Part shown: positions 1 to 10,195 of the stretch, in pieces
Numbering within the stretch: the first letter of the stretch is position 1
Layout of the letters: every line of letters begins with the position of its first letter
NCBI GenBank assembly: GCA_025266875.1
Contig: JALLLT010000022.1
Coordinates: 558,001-622,000 of the forward strand
Direction: 5' to 3'
Length of the DNA: 64,000 bases
DNA from: Fennellomyces sp. T-0311
Lineage: Eukaryota > Mucoromycota > Mucoromycetes > Mucorales > Lichtheimiaceae
Translations under genes and position numbers: made by a program
Notes under the pieces: model-generated
What the model saw: the letters and a program-made list of their open reading frames with translations, nothing else
Database searches by the model: none
Told to the model about the DNA's origin: nothing

Positions 1-929
1 CAATACCTCTCCGCCAGAAAACGTACTAGCTAACTGGGCGAAACATATTAAAAACGGTAAACAATTTACCCGCTCCGCATCAATTGTGCGGGATATCAAA
101 CCAACCAGATATAAATCATGGATTTTTTTTCGCGTATGCATCCTTCCATTCTATCCATCCATCCATCCATCCATCCATCCGTTGGAACGTTAAACAGTAA
201 GTAATCTGCATCCACCCGGGATGTATATGTGTTTTGGAATAAGGATGATCACTATAAAATGGGAATCTCTCTGAAGAAGAATGAAAGAGAACACTATAGT
301 TCATGCGATACTGATATTCCACAAGCACATATTTTTCTGGTTGGGTTTTTGAGCCTCTCGGACAAGTAAACTCACCTATTACAGTTTTTTATACACAGTG
401 TTTATCGATCTTCCAACCAGGATGACAGGCTTTTTATGGTACGTTTGTGTTTCTGCTTTTGGCTTCGGGCAGGATGGGTACTTTTATGATGAAAATCGTT
501 TCATGCACCACGCATAAGGAGTATCTTGATGATAAAACAAACCTTCAGTCTTCAAACTGAAAATTACCCGTCCTGCCAGAAGTTTGATTGTTTTGATCAA
601 TTCGAATTGGCTTATATTGACATGCCTCTTACAGTTTCTAGGTAAATATTTCCGGCTCGTTAGCTAGCATTCTTTTGTCTTGCATACCAGCATGAGTAAT
701 AAAACATTTCCTATCAAAAACATGTCGTTGCCTTTATTTAAGTGATAGAGAGGGTAAACAGGTGACATTCTTATTCACTCAGAAACGTCAAATAAGGTTA
801 AAGTACCAAAGCTAAATGTGTTGCCATGGACACCGTTATGCATGGCAAAATATCGAAAGAGCATAATTGATAAGACCTCCGCCTTTGAATTGACACCTTT
901 TCAAATCTTGGATTCGACTTCTTCATTTC
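1..929. other. Intergenic DNA, no gene recognised
   Basis: AT-rich sequence with no convincing coding frame. The only clear structure is an ATCC microsatellite at 153-180. The right edge is the target site of the Harbinger transposon. Confidence 0.6.
153..180. repeat. (ATCC)7 microsatellite
   Basis: Seven perfect tandem copies of ATCC, directly readable. A likely length-polymorphic locus; no coding role seen. Confidence 0.95.
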
Positions 930-932
930 ACT

Positions 933-1012
933 AGGGGGTTTCAAAATTGAGCTGATTTTTGCGAGCTAGCTAGATTTTTGCGAGTTGAGAAAGATTTTGC
1001 GAGCTAGGTGTC
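933..1012 (+). repeat. Left inverted end with TTTTGCGAG subterminal repeats
   Basis: After the terminal inverted repeat the motif TTTTTGCGAG recurs about every 20-25 bp (near 956, 976 and 998), followed by CTAG or TTGAG. Regularly spaced subterminal motifs like these are usually binding sites for the transposase or its Myb-like partner; that role is inferred. Confidence 0.85.
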
Positions 1013-1035
1013 AACCTTAACCTCATTCTTTACAA

Positions 1036-2481
1036 ATGACTAAAAGAATCGCTAAATCTGCCGCCCGCTCGAAAGCTACAACACGTAATGTTAATGTGCG
1101 TGCATCCAGCGTAATGGCCAGTGCATCATCTGCCGAGATTCATGGCGATCGTGCAAATTGCCAAGGCAATGCTAAAGCGAACAAAGGTATCGTTTCCGAA
1201 TGCTCTATTGTTAGGAAGACCTTTGGCAAGATAAGATAAGTATTCTGATCGAGTGGCTTAAAAGACGCGGTGAAGCGCGTGAGGTTGATGGTTACGGTAC
1301 CTTCGGAAGAAAGAACGACGGAAGATGCCGATGAAGTTGAGGAGGAAGAGGAAGAGGAGGAAGTCAACGAAGAGGAGGACGAAGAAGGAGAAGAAGTGGA
1401 GGACGAAGAAGGAGAAGAAGTGGAGGACGAAGAAGGAGAAGAAGAGGAGGACGAAGACGAGGAAGAGGTGATCAAGGGTAGACGGAGTGGGGAAAAGCAG
1501 TATTCCCGGACCACTATCCAACACTATGAAGTGATGGTGGAGTTCCTTGAAGTAGAAAAGAACTTCAAGATTCTGTCCGGAAATGCGGCCGTGGGCAAGC
1601 CAAAAGGAGGCCAGAAGATAACGAAGGAAACTGCCTACGCTGACCTTGCAAAGTGCATCAATGAAAAGGTCAACGAACCGAACAATCACCCTTTGTGGGA
1701 TCAAAAAAGTGCCAGCAGCCGCATCAGAAACTACATCAAAAAGTTCAGAGATGAATACCGCGCTTCCAACAGCACTGGTTACGGTTTAGAAGCTCGCCAT
1801 ATCAAGGCTGGCTTAACCAAGATAGAAGAGCGGAAAAACTTCGAGTGCCCATTCTATGACCGCATGGAGGTCCTATTTGGAAGCAAACACAACGTCAACC
1901 CGATTGTAGTCAGAGAATTTGGTGTTGCTTCGTCTGCCCCTGCTCCTTCTACTAGTAGCTCATCATTGCCTTTCGGTGCACCTGCCACTATATGTTTGTC
2001 ACGCAGTGCTTCCAACGAGAGCGATCTATTAGAAGAAGTGTCAGGCGATGATGGCATTACCGTGGAAGAGCTGGACGAAATGCTAGGTGATGAGAGAGAA
2101 GACGTGGAAGAAGAAGACGAAGAAGATGATGAAGGAGACGAAGAAGAAGAAGATGATGATGATGACGAGCCTCCACCACGTACTAGAAAGCGAGATTTCG
2201 CTAGTACCTTCAATGAAGTAGAGGATGAGCGGGTTCGCATTGATAAGAGGCGTCTCAAACTGCAACAGAGACAGCATGAACTGGAGGAACGGAAGTTCAA
2301 TGCGCAGAAAGAGGAGCAATGCTTTCGAGCTAACTTGGACAGAGACAAGCTTGAGCAAGATTCCTACCTCCAAAGACTCAGTCTCAAAACCAAGCTTGTC
2401 ACTGACCTTCTTACGGCTGGATTGGAGGAGGATAAAATCAGAAACGTACTGAACACATATTTCAAGCATGATTTCCCGTAA
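1036..2481 (+). CDS. Harbinger companion protein, acidic with Myb/SANT-like region
   Basis: Likely partner that carries the transposase to the nucleus and binds element ends, as the Myb-like second protein does in other Harbinger elements. The main frame is open from 1265 to the stop at 2479-2481; the first ATG in it is 1288. A better model joins 1036-1186 to 1265-2481 across a 78-bp GT-AG intron that keeps frame and adds a basic N-terminus (MTKRIAKSAARSK). The protein has a long Glu/Asp tract near its start, then a folded region (about residues 105-220 of the spliced protein; YSRTTIQHYEVMVEFLEV, then WDQKSASSRIRNYIKKF) resembling a trihelix/Myb fold, a second acidic tract, and a C-terminal charged helix likely to form a coiled coil. 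It converges on the transposase gene, leaving 28 bp between stops. Confidence 0.75.
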
Positions 2482-2509
2482 GGAATTCTTACAACGTATA
2501 TTGTTTACT

Positions 2510-3724
2510 TCAATCTCTTCTATCCGAAATAAAATCATTGATGCTTTCTCGCCATTCCGACGCTGAAATATTGTCATTTAGCGATAACCTTTCCTCTTCA
2601 AGCGTCGCATGCCTAGTTTCCTTGAAAGGCCATTGGTCATTTTCTTGACGAAGAAAGTTATGTAGAATTGCTGTAACTCCAATAATCTGCACCACTTTCT
2701 TTTGATCTTTCTTTATCTTGATCTGGACATGCATTTGTTTCAGGCACTGCCACCTATTCTTGAGGATTCCAAAAGTGTTTTCGATGACAGCTCGAGCAGA
2801 AGCAATGTCTTCGTTGAACATTATGTTCCGTTGGTTTCCTTCAGTAGCAGGTCGTCGGTAAGGAGTGAGCATCCTGGTGCTCAAAGCATATCCGGCATCT
2901 CCTATCAAATACTCGCGCTCCGAGAAATAGGATCCTTCATGTTTCACCAGAGAAGTATCGTTGAATGCGGTCGAATCACTCACAGACCCCGGCCATCCTG
3001 CTTGCATGAACCGAATATTGCGACGATCATCACAGACAACCTGGACATTCAACGAATAGTTGCTTTTCCGATCGTAGTAGGTGCTCCCGTCAATTCCTGG
3101 CTTCTGGGAATAGTTGACGTGTGTACCATCCACAAAGCCAACAACATGAGGGAAGCCATGCTCTTCCTGAATCCGGGCAGCTATTTCTTCACGTTCACGC
3201 GCATCTGGCCAGGAGATATAGATGCTTCCCAGGGATTCGATAGCTCTAAGGACTCGTCCTGTATAGTGGGTAACAGAGCCAGTACTTATACCCCATTCAC
3301 GAGCGATATGTGCGACCGATGCGCCAGTGCCACCATGCGCCAAGGTCTCCAATGTAACTCCAAGTTGAACCCATACAGGGGCTTGCTTTCTCCCACCCTT
3401 CTTTCGGAAAACGGCATGATTCTCAATCATTGCGTGGAGCTTGCGAAATGATTTTTTGTTCATACGAACAATGTTCTTAAAATCCTTCGTATGCCACTGG
3501 AAGAAGAACCGCTTGTTTTCTGTCAACTTTGGAACTACTCTTGACGGGTTGAGATTGCGATGCGCGAGAATTCCTGATTTAATCCTGCACAATTCTCTGA
3601 TGCGTTCCCTTTCCTCCGCCTGACCCTTGGGATCATATGTCATTTGTCTTTCACGCTTCATGAGCAGCTTGATTGCATAGTCAATCTGCTGAAGGGTCCA
3701 TTGACGTTCAGAAATTTTTGTCAT
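2510..3724 (-). CDS. PIF/Harbinger DDE transposase
   Basis: A 404-aa, single-exon enzyme of the HARBI1/DDE_Tnp_4 nuclease family that would cut and rejoin the element ends. The catalytic triad is visible: D199 in GFVDGTHV, D276 in LIGDAGYAL, and E315 in ARAVIENTFGILKNRW. A helix-turn-helix (about 136-162, SVAHIAREWGISTGSVTHY) precedes the catalytic core. Length and motif spacing fit the family. No stops or frameshifts interrupt it, so it may be active. The ATG at 3724 lies about 170 bp inside the right inverted end. Confidence 0.95.
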   Translation of the reverse strand: MTKISERQWTLQQIDYAIKLLMKRERQMTYDPKGQAEERERIRELCRIKSGILAHRNLNPSRVVPKLTENKRFFFQWHTKDFKNIVRMNKKSFRKLHAMIENHAVFRKKGGRKQAPVWVQLGVTLETLAHGGTGASVAHIAREWGISTGSVTHYTGRVLRAIESLGSIYISWPDAREREEIAARIQEEHGFPHVVGFVDGTHVNYSQKPGIDGSTYYDRKSNYSLNVQVVCDDRRNIRFMQAGWPGSVSDSTAFNDTSLVKHEGSYFSEREYLIGDAGYALSTRMLTPYRRPATEGNQRNIMFNEDIASARAVIENTFGILKNRWQCLKQMHVQIKIKKDQKKVVQIIGVTAILHNFLRQENDQWPFKETRHATLEEERLSLNDNISASEWRESINDFISDRRD

Positions 3725-3767
3725 TGTTGGATTTTGTTATAAGAGAAAAAAGATAGGTAATTTGCTA

Positions 3768-3898
3768 GATGGACGTGTTTTGCGAGATGACCTATCTAGC
3801 ACCTCCGGAGATGCGAGATAGGATTTGCGGGCTGTCGGGCCCTATCTCGCAAAATTTTTGCTAGCTCGCAAAAATCAGTTTCAATTTTGAAACCCCCT
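3768..3898 (-). repeat. Right inverted end with GCGAG subterminal repeats
   Basis: Inverse of the left end. Read on the minus strand it shows TTTTTGCGAGCTAGC, then TTTTGCGAGATAGG, with further variants (GCGAGATAGG, TTTTGCGAGATGACC complements) out to about 3770. The right end therefore carries more copies of the motif than the left. Confidence 0.85.
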
Positions 3899-3901
3899 AC
3901 T

Positions 3902-4989
3902 ATGTCTCAGCAAAGATCAATTTGAAAACGCTCAGGGGCTCCATTGATCAACATTTGAGTTCAACATTCTTAGAAACGTATGCTCTAATATCCACCCAGC
4001 CACCAAGCTCAACCTGCGCAGAATCAAGGTCAAGCTCAGCAAAAGCGATGCTTTTCGTCGAATGACTGGAGTCAATGAGCACATTGCTAAGCAGGTTTCC
4101 AAGCTCTACAAGGAGAACAAAGACCTCCCGGGAACGCGTAAGATAGGTCATACGAAAAAGTAATCAGCAACGCGCTCGCAAAAGCGATGCATTTTATTCT
4201 CGATTGTCATGAGCGTGGATGCCCATTCACTGCTGGTCCTATTCAGCATCACTTTCTTGCGCACGGCAACCCAGACTATTGTGGCTCACTTGCCACGATC
4301 CAAAGCGATCTTATCGCTCAGGACACCGGTATGCAAAGGGACGACAGCAGCACGTCTTTAACGACACGGCGCAGAGTATGGCTTACATGAAAGTGTACCT
4401 GGGTCAATGCGTATCAAATCTTACATATAATGACAAACCACGGAATACGGGGGTTCCTTGAATGAATCATACTGCTATCTCAGTCAACGCGGCTCCATGA
4501 CTTGGTATAAGGTTGCAGGCAAAATAAATCAGAGTGGTCGAAAGCCTATGCTCATTATTCTAGGAGCTATTGCTGTGAGTTACGATCAATGGTGAGAGAG
4601 AAGCAGAAGTTGTCAATAACGTCAATATTTGGCCAGCCTACGGTAAAGCACATCTCGATCTCTCTGAAGGTATCAAGGAATGACCTGCATCCAACAGAGC
4701 GATGTGGACTGACCATCCATCATAGCCAGCTTACATGCGGCAACGTTGATTACTGTGGCCGATTTTTTTTGAGAATCTCTGCTGGAATCTGGTGGATCAT
4801 GACGGTGACTATACCATTCGTATGGAGAGTGCCAAATATCAGATAACCATTAAGCATAAGAAATCACGAATCGCAATGAAGACGGATGATACGTGTTAAC
4901 CGCTGGTGCACCGGTCCCATCAGGAAGCAAAGATATTTGATCTAATGAGAGGCGAGTATTTTTGCGGAGGGCGTTATGTATCAACTTTT
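3902..4989 (+). other. Decayed, unidentified coding remnants
   Basis: Protein-like fragments appear in different plus-strand frames: NEHIAKQVSKLYKENKDLPG (near 4075-4130), HFILDCHERGCPFTAG (near 4190-4240), GNPDYCGSL (near 4265) and GRKPMLIILGAIAVSYDQW (near 4540-4590). Stops and frame changes interrupt them. They do not match exon 1 of the Fanzor at 59.5-59.9 kb in my comparison. I do not recognise the family; this is most likely an old mobile element broken by mutation. Confidence 0.4.
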
Positions 4990-5745
4990 TTGAAGCCTCC
5001 AAAGCCTTTGAAACATCAGCCGACGCCCACACCGGCTCCATCGTCAAGAGATTGAGGAAGCTATCAAAGGAGCGGATAGCACGTAAAAAGCTACACAAAA
5101 AGTACAATACCTAAAAGAAAAAACTTTGGCCGTATCTATGACTGGATCCAATCATCCATCCTAAAAGGGCATTCCATGGACACGATTCTCAACTGATTCT
5201 TCAAACAGATTCAACAATATAAGGATTACGACCGCTTTTCAATTCTCGAGTGTGAAGGGGGATCATCTGCTTGAGGAGGTGCGGTGTTTCTTCCACTCGT
5301 ACACATAGGACGATATAATGGATGACCTGGACAGCGGTTGAGAAACCGATGACCAAGAAACCGACAACCAAGGGACCGACGACAAAGCGAAACGCACCAA
5401 GCGACTAAGAAAAGGGCATATCAAAATGCAAAACGGTTGCTTTTATGGAAACAATGACTTCTTCATTGCGTTCTATGTTACGAGAGGAAGTCGACTATGA
5501 TGGTTTCTTGAACCGATTCGAGACTGAGAAATTACAAGTCGGTCATCGGGTGGCAGACCTTTCGAACGGGATATCCGTGTCGACTGATACAGGGATAATG
5601 ATCTGACTGTGCGATACTGTTGTCGATGGCACGGTTTTCGGCATCTAGGCCCTTGTACCTAGTTTTGACTTCAGAACAGAGGCAAAAGCGAATGTCCCCA
5701 TGTCCGGATTTAGACAAGTTGGAAGATGCCCATCATTTGAACAGA

Positions 5746-6717
5746 AACGATCCCAAGAGACAAGGCCCCCATCCAAAGCGAAAAAAATGTACACACCCAG
5801 AGATGAGAAATTATAAAACAGACAATTCACTAGGGGATGCAGGTGAAGAACGGCTGTGACTATAAATATTACTGCTTGGAAACTGTGGGGTGTACATAAA
5901 ATTCCTCTAAGTCGCATTAAATTTATTCTCTCTTTCGCTCCTATTTCTCATTTTAACTCTTATCAGTAAGTCCAAACATTTGGATTTGTCAAAATAATAA
6001 TTTGTTTCCCTTAGATTGCAGATTTTTCTTTGTGAAAGTCGTGGTCGCGTGTAGGTTCGTCACCTAATCTTAGGCACTGAAGAAAGCTCATTTTTTTAGG
6101 TCTCTTATCGATTTGAATGCCATCAGTGTACGAATTGTAACGTATATAAGACTTTGAATCGTCTAGCAACATCATTTTGGTAATACTTTTGATTTAGGTT
6201 CTTCCTTTTTTTATTGGGATACAGTGGTCGCTTTATATAACGATACGATGGTGCAGCCCAAACTTTATCGTTATATCGAATTATCGTTATACAAAATATC
6301 GCTATATAAAGCGGCCACTGTATCATGGTAAGTACTGACAGAAATATTTTTGACCTCCGTACTATCACAATTACCTACTGTAGGATACGCGTCGTTTCCG
6401 TCCATCGGATGACATTATCAGTCAGAGAGGTGACGCGGCACTTCTTGGTTGACAATGCCAATACAATTCTGTAATGACTGGGATGGTGATTCAGACAGTA
6501 TCAACTGATCAACGTACTACAAGCACAGTTCGATGATCGTTAGTGGCTGGTTCAATGAGGTAGCGCTGCTTCCAAAGCACCTCTCTTTTATCACGTATCC
6601 CCCCCCCTGTGCAGAGTGATCTCATATGACTTTTGTTCCTTCCTAAAAAGGTGAATTATAAAAGGTAATCCCTTATTTGGGTGCCGGGATCTCTGGGTGT
6701 GTACGGTATTTCTAAAA
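5746..6717. other. Unrelated sequence inside the Fanzor pseudogene
   Basis: This stretch has no match to the intact Fanzor and replaces about 2.2 kb of its coding sequence. It contains a MITE at 6222-6320, a poly-C run near 6600, and no convincing gene. Confidence 0.5.
6222..6320. mobile_element. Pogo/Tc1-mariner-like MITE (99 bp)
   Basis: An almost palindromic element: left arm CAGTGGTCGCTTTATATAA, right arm its inverse with two mismatches over about 23 bp, flanked by TA on both sides (6220-6221 and 6321-6322). CAGTGG ends and TA duplications are typical of pogo/Tigger-type elements. It has no coding capacity and would need a transposase elsewhere in the genome. Confidence 0.88.
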
Positions 6718-7260
6718 AAAAGGCGGCAGCATTTGAAACCAAACATACCAAGCGACAAGAATACGACAAGGGGAAGGATGACGCTGGTACGAGGTACAAA
6801 GAGTCAAGGATGAGAGATATACAACTTCGGATCCTGTACCAAATGCTTGCAGCGCCTTGACGCCTTCAGCGGTCAATAACAAAGCTCACTTTCCATGGAG
6901 CCTATCGAGCAGTCAACAGTTGAATCAAAAAGCATGTTAGGATTGCGAACTCAAAACTAAGACAAGGTTTTGACTCCTGCGAGCACGATGCCGTTATTAA
7001 CACCTATGAAAATCGCTCCTCCAAGATATGCCCTGTGTGTCACGCGCCGACAAAACTGTCGAAACACCAAGTAAATGGCAAGCTCAAAGCAGCTAACGGC
7101 GTCATCAATCCCACGAACCCAGGTTATCTTCTGAGCCATGCGAATACCTACAGTCATGACTCGACAGAATCATCAATATCGCTGTGACCATTCTTTGAAA
7201 GCCATATCTAGCAACGATCCATCCAACCTACCCTTTTCCCTTTTCCCACTCCCATGACCC

Positions 7261-7319
7261 AGCACTAGGTACTTTTCACTCCCCCGCGTGACGTAGTTTA
7301 GAACGTCTGATTTTTTACG
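7261..7319 (+). other. Conserved 3' tail of decayed Fanzor copy
   Basis: Starts at the in-frame CAC TAG stop and ends with AGAACGTCTGATTTTTTACG, identical over its last 20 bases to the 3' tail of the intact copy at 55565. Similarity ends abruptly at 7319/7320, marking a probable element edge. Confidence 0.8.
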
Positions 7320-7920
7320 AATAATGTTTGGCGATTCTGGAGCAACATGAACAGGTGCATACAAGCTACGTATCAGATGAAAGCGATCCGGACGATGTCA
7401 TTATTAATAAAGTTATTATGCAATCGAACCGTACTGTCTGCTACCCACTGCTGTGGAATTCCCTTCGTGCATCTGATAATCACCGCATTATTGACGATAT
7501 CCGGCGTACTACGTATTATATGGAGGCGAGCGGGAGTTCACTCGAAAAAATGGTACCCTAGTTGGAACTTTAAGCCTAGACATGAAGCTAGACACATGTC
7601 ATACTAATCAGCATACACATGTGACATTTTTTCTACCTTGTAGAGTGGCCATATATTTTACCTAATGGAGCTGAGTTTATGTAGCTGCTTCTACGAACTG
7701 CGCGGATGGATGCATTAGGCATCATATCAAATATGGTCTTTGTGAAAGCAGCATTCCTGAGCGCATTGGTTCTAAACATAAATTTGCAGCTGCAAGCGTG
7801 ATCAAGCCCCTGATATACTTTACGCGTGCGATTTCAAATTGCTACGTATGACACTTTTCTTTGACATTGTTTGCACATATATGCACTATTTTCTTTTACA
7901 TATCGTTCAGTGCATTCGAC
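7320..7920. other. Intergenic
   Basis: No supported gene. Short open frames overlap in several phases and look random. Holds the presumed promoter of the downstream coiled-coil gene. Confidence 0.5.
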
Positions 7921-9367
7921 ATGAATCACTCATCTCGTTCTGTCGACGGTGAGGCACCGTCTAACAGTATTGGTAACACTTTATCTTCTAACGAAGGTAC
8001 ATCGAAGCCTAAAACCGCTTTATCCACATCTGAAAGTCCTCTTGCGTACAAAGAAACTCAGATATGAATTGTTGAAAACTTAGCAGTAATCTAATACATA
8101 CGTAATAGAACTTCAGATACTACGCCACCGAGTCAACGAGCTAGAATCGATCTTGGCTATGGAACCCCAAGAGCATGAATTTAGAGAATGGCTCGTCAAC
8201 AAGAAGCTGAAATTGGAAGAACGCGGTTCGTTAAAATACCTGAACTTGGCATGCATTGGCGTAAGCTGACGGCACGATTATACTGCATATGTAGATAAGC
8301 AGATATGGGACTTGGAAGTCGAAGTACAATCCTTGAATCAGCAACTTGATCAAGTAAATACCTCGCTCCGTCAGCAAAGCCTCAAAAATCATAGTTTGGA
8401 AACGCGGCTACAGAAAGAACAAGATGAAATGGAGGCGTACAGGGTCGTCAACATGAAGCATCAACAGCAGTTACTTACACTCACCGGGCAACTACGAGCC
8501 CAAGAAAAATCAAACTCATCAAATACCAATATACAAGAACATCTGGGACGAGGAGGCTCCGTAAGCCAAGAATCCGGCGATAATTGTAGCCGTAGTGCAC
8601 AGCAAGCGGCTATGCAGAAAGTTGAAGGTTATACAGACGAGAAAACTGAAGGTTTATTGGAAGCCTCGACAAATGATGTCCTTCTACGAGTGCTTTTAGA
8701 TCAGTTGAGAAGTAACAATATGGTTATTTCTAGTCTGCTGAACGAGAGATCGGCACAACCGTCCACTACAGAATATGAGCAACACTTTATCGACAGATAT
8801 CTGGAACGAAACATATTGTGGAACAATATGCTACTGAGCAACTCGAATATAAGTGGACCAGGAACCCGATCTTTGGACTGTCGTGATCACAAGAGAATTT
8901 CCAAGTACTGTGATACTGGGCTCCGGAGCGATAGTGATGGAGACGATAGTGCAATTGCTGACGAAGATAGCAACGAAATCAAGCGCACCGTTAGCGCAGC
9001 AAACAGGATCCAACAGTCGCTATTTGATGAACTTAAAGAAGCAGCCAAGGTCCCTACTCATGATCGAGCAACACAAACAGAAGTACAAATGGAAGATAAA
9101 GCACCACAAACAGGACCTCAGATCAAGGCAGCACAGGCAGAATACCCGGAACAGGACGAAGTAGCACAAACCAGGTTTCAGAATCGAGCTAGGGCAACTG
9201 ATACACATGTCCGAAAAATTCCATCGAGGTTCCCCAAAAGGACTATTAACATGTTGCCAGGCATCCAATATCATATGGGACAAAGCAATGCTACTGATGA
9301 AATACTAGCAATACCAGTTCTCGTTATCGACACACTTGTTCAAAATCTTTTCAAACGTAGACGTTGA
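7921..9367 (+). CDS. Coiled-coil protein of unknown function
   Basis: Not recognised. Probably three exons: a Ser/Thr-rich start at 7921 (MNHSSRSVDGEAPS), a helical exon from 8109 to about 8225 (ILRHRVNELESILAM, WLVNKKLKLEER), and a long exon from 8295 (DKQIWDLEVEVQSLNQQLD) to the stop at 9365-9367. The join 8225/8295 keeps frame and gives a continuous heptad-like helix. The first join is uncertain. Residues after the coiled coil are acidic, then come short imperfect repeats of the type QTEVQ/QTGPQ/QTRFQ, and a basic C-terminus ending KRRR. A structural or scaffold role is plausible but unproven. Confidence 0.6.
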
Positions 9368-9370
9368 GTA

Positions 9371-10195
9371 TATGTAAACGCCTCAAATACACTATATTCC
9401 ATTCGTTTAATGATGTCAAGAAGCGGAATGTATACAAGCCATCGAGCCGTGAAATTGCTTTGCTGTCACTTGATAGCCCCGCGCATCTATACAGACATAT
9501 TTGATTCTAGCGTAAGATTTATACCAGTGCATCATAACCTGCTTTTGGAGATGGTAATCTATGGCGTACGTACGCGTTCAGCACTGATGCAGGAGACTTC
9601 AATACGAGTTCGGATGTAAACGAACAGACAGGGCCACAGTGCTTTTATTTTTTGTATTTATCAATATTTAGGAAACTGGTGATATACATAGCCTTCTTGG
9701 ATGCGCACTATGTGTGTCAAGCAGATATGTAAGTAGAAAATCGTCACAGTCGTGGGGTGAAGTGAGCCACCAATCGTTGACAGCTAGGTGATCTGTTAGT
9801 TTCCATCAGGTTCGCACTCGAAGAATGAGCATCTGGTGATATGCACGTAACATTATTAGCAATATATTCCTCGGTTATTAAACGAATCAAGTGCTTGCAC
9901 ACGGCTTGGCCTGTATCTGATCAGCACAGTAGGAAGCGTTGCTCAAGACGTTGGGAGTGAAAGTGGGTTTGGCCAAGCTTGTATCACGTTATGCGTGGCT
10001 GGTAATACGCGTTTAGCCATTGAGCGACTGGAGTTCGGCAAGGTGCTGGCCTGTTTGCAATATGGTTAAACGTAAGTGCGAGTGGGTCTCGCTCTCACAT
10101 GCTTCGTTGAATCACAGACATATTTTTCACTGGAGCAAGTCCGCTGTGTATTTTTTTTCTTTCTTTGAAACCAACCACAACTCCCTCGGTTTACA
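9371..10195. other. Intergenic, no gene seen
   Basis: About 820 bp between two plus-strand genes. Only random short frames. Should contain the terminator of the coiled-coil gene and the promoter of the CID/RRM gene. Confidence 0.55.

Larger units (their letters stand above)
933..3898. mobile_element. Complete PIF/Harbinger DNA transposon (2,966 bp)
   Basis: The element starts with AGGGGGTTTCAAAATTGA and ends with its inverse; the terminal inverted repeats match over about 38 bp with two mismatches. It is flanked by a 3-bp direct duplication, ACT, at 930-932 and 3899-3901. Three-bp duplications are typical of Harbinger elements, though TWA is the commoner target. Inside lie two convergent genes: a DDE transposase on the minus strand and an acidic DNA-binding companion on the plus strand, the two-gene plan known for this superfamily. 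Both reading frames are open and the ends are intact, so the insertion looks young and possibly still mobile. It sits directly against decayed mobile DNA on its right. Confidence 0.93.
4990..7319 (+). pseudogene. Decayed Fanzor (TnpB-like nuclease) copy
   Basis: A broken relative of the intact Fanzor at 55.6-59.9 kb, in the opposite orientation. 4990-5745 matches its exon 2: FFEASKAFE corresponds to the exon's start, then a deletion joins two TCCATCGTCAAG-like sites, then recognisable HLLEEV, DYDGFLNRF, LSNGIS and TVVDG segments with many stops. 6718-7319 matches its exon 5: KKAAAFETKHTKRQ, HGAYRAVNS, ENRSSKICPVCHAPTKL, then degenerate NRD (now SHD) and a lost second zinc-ribbon Cys pair. Exons 1, 3 and 4 and the RuvC-I aspartate are missing. 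The stop codon position and the 3' tail to 7319 are kept. No function as a nuclease is possible. Confidence 0.88.

Noticed and set aside
1140..1514. Ser-rich minus-strand frame opposite the Harbinger companion gene
   Set aside because: It is the antisense shadow of the Glu/Asp codon tract (GAA/GAG read as TCC/TTC).
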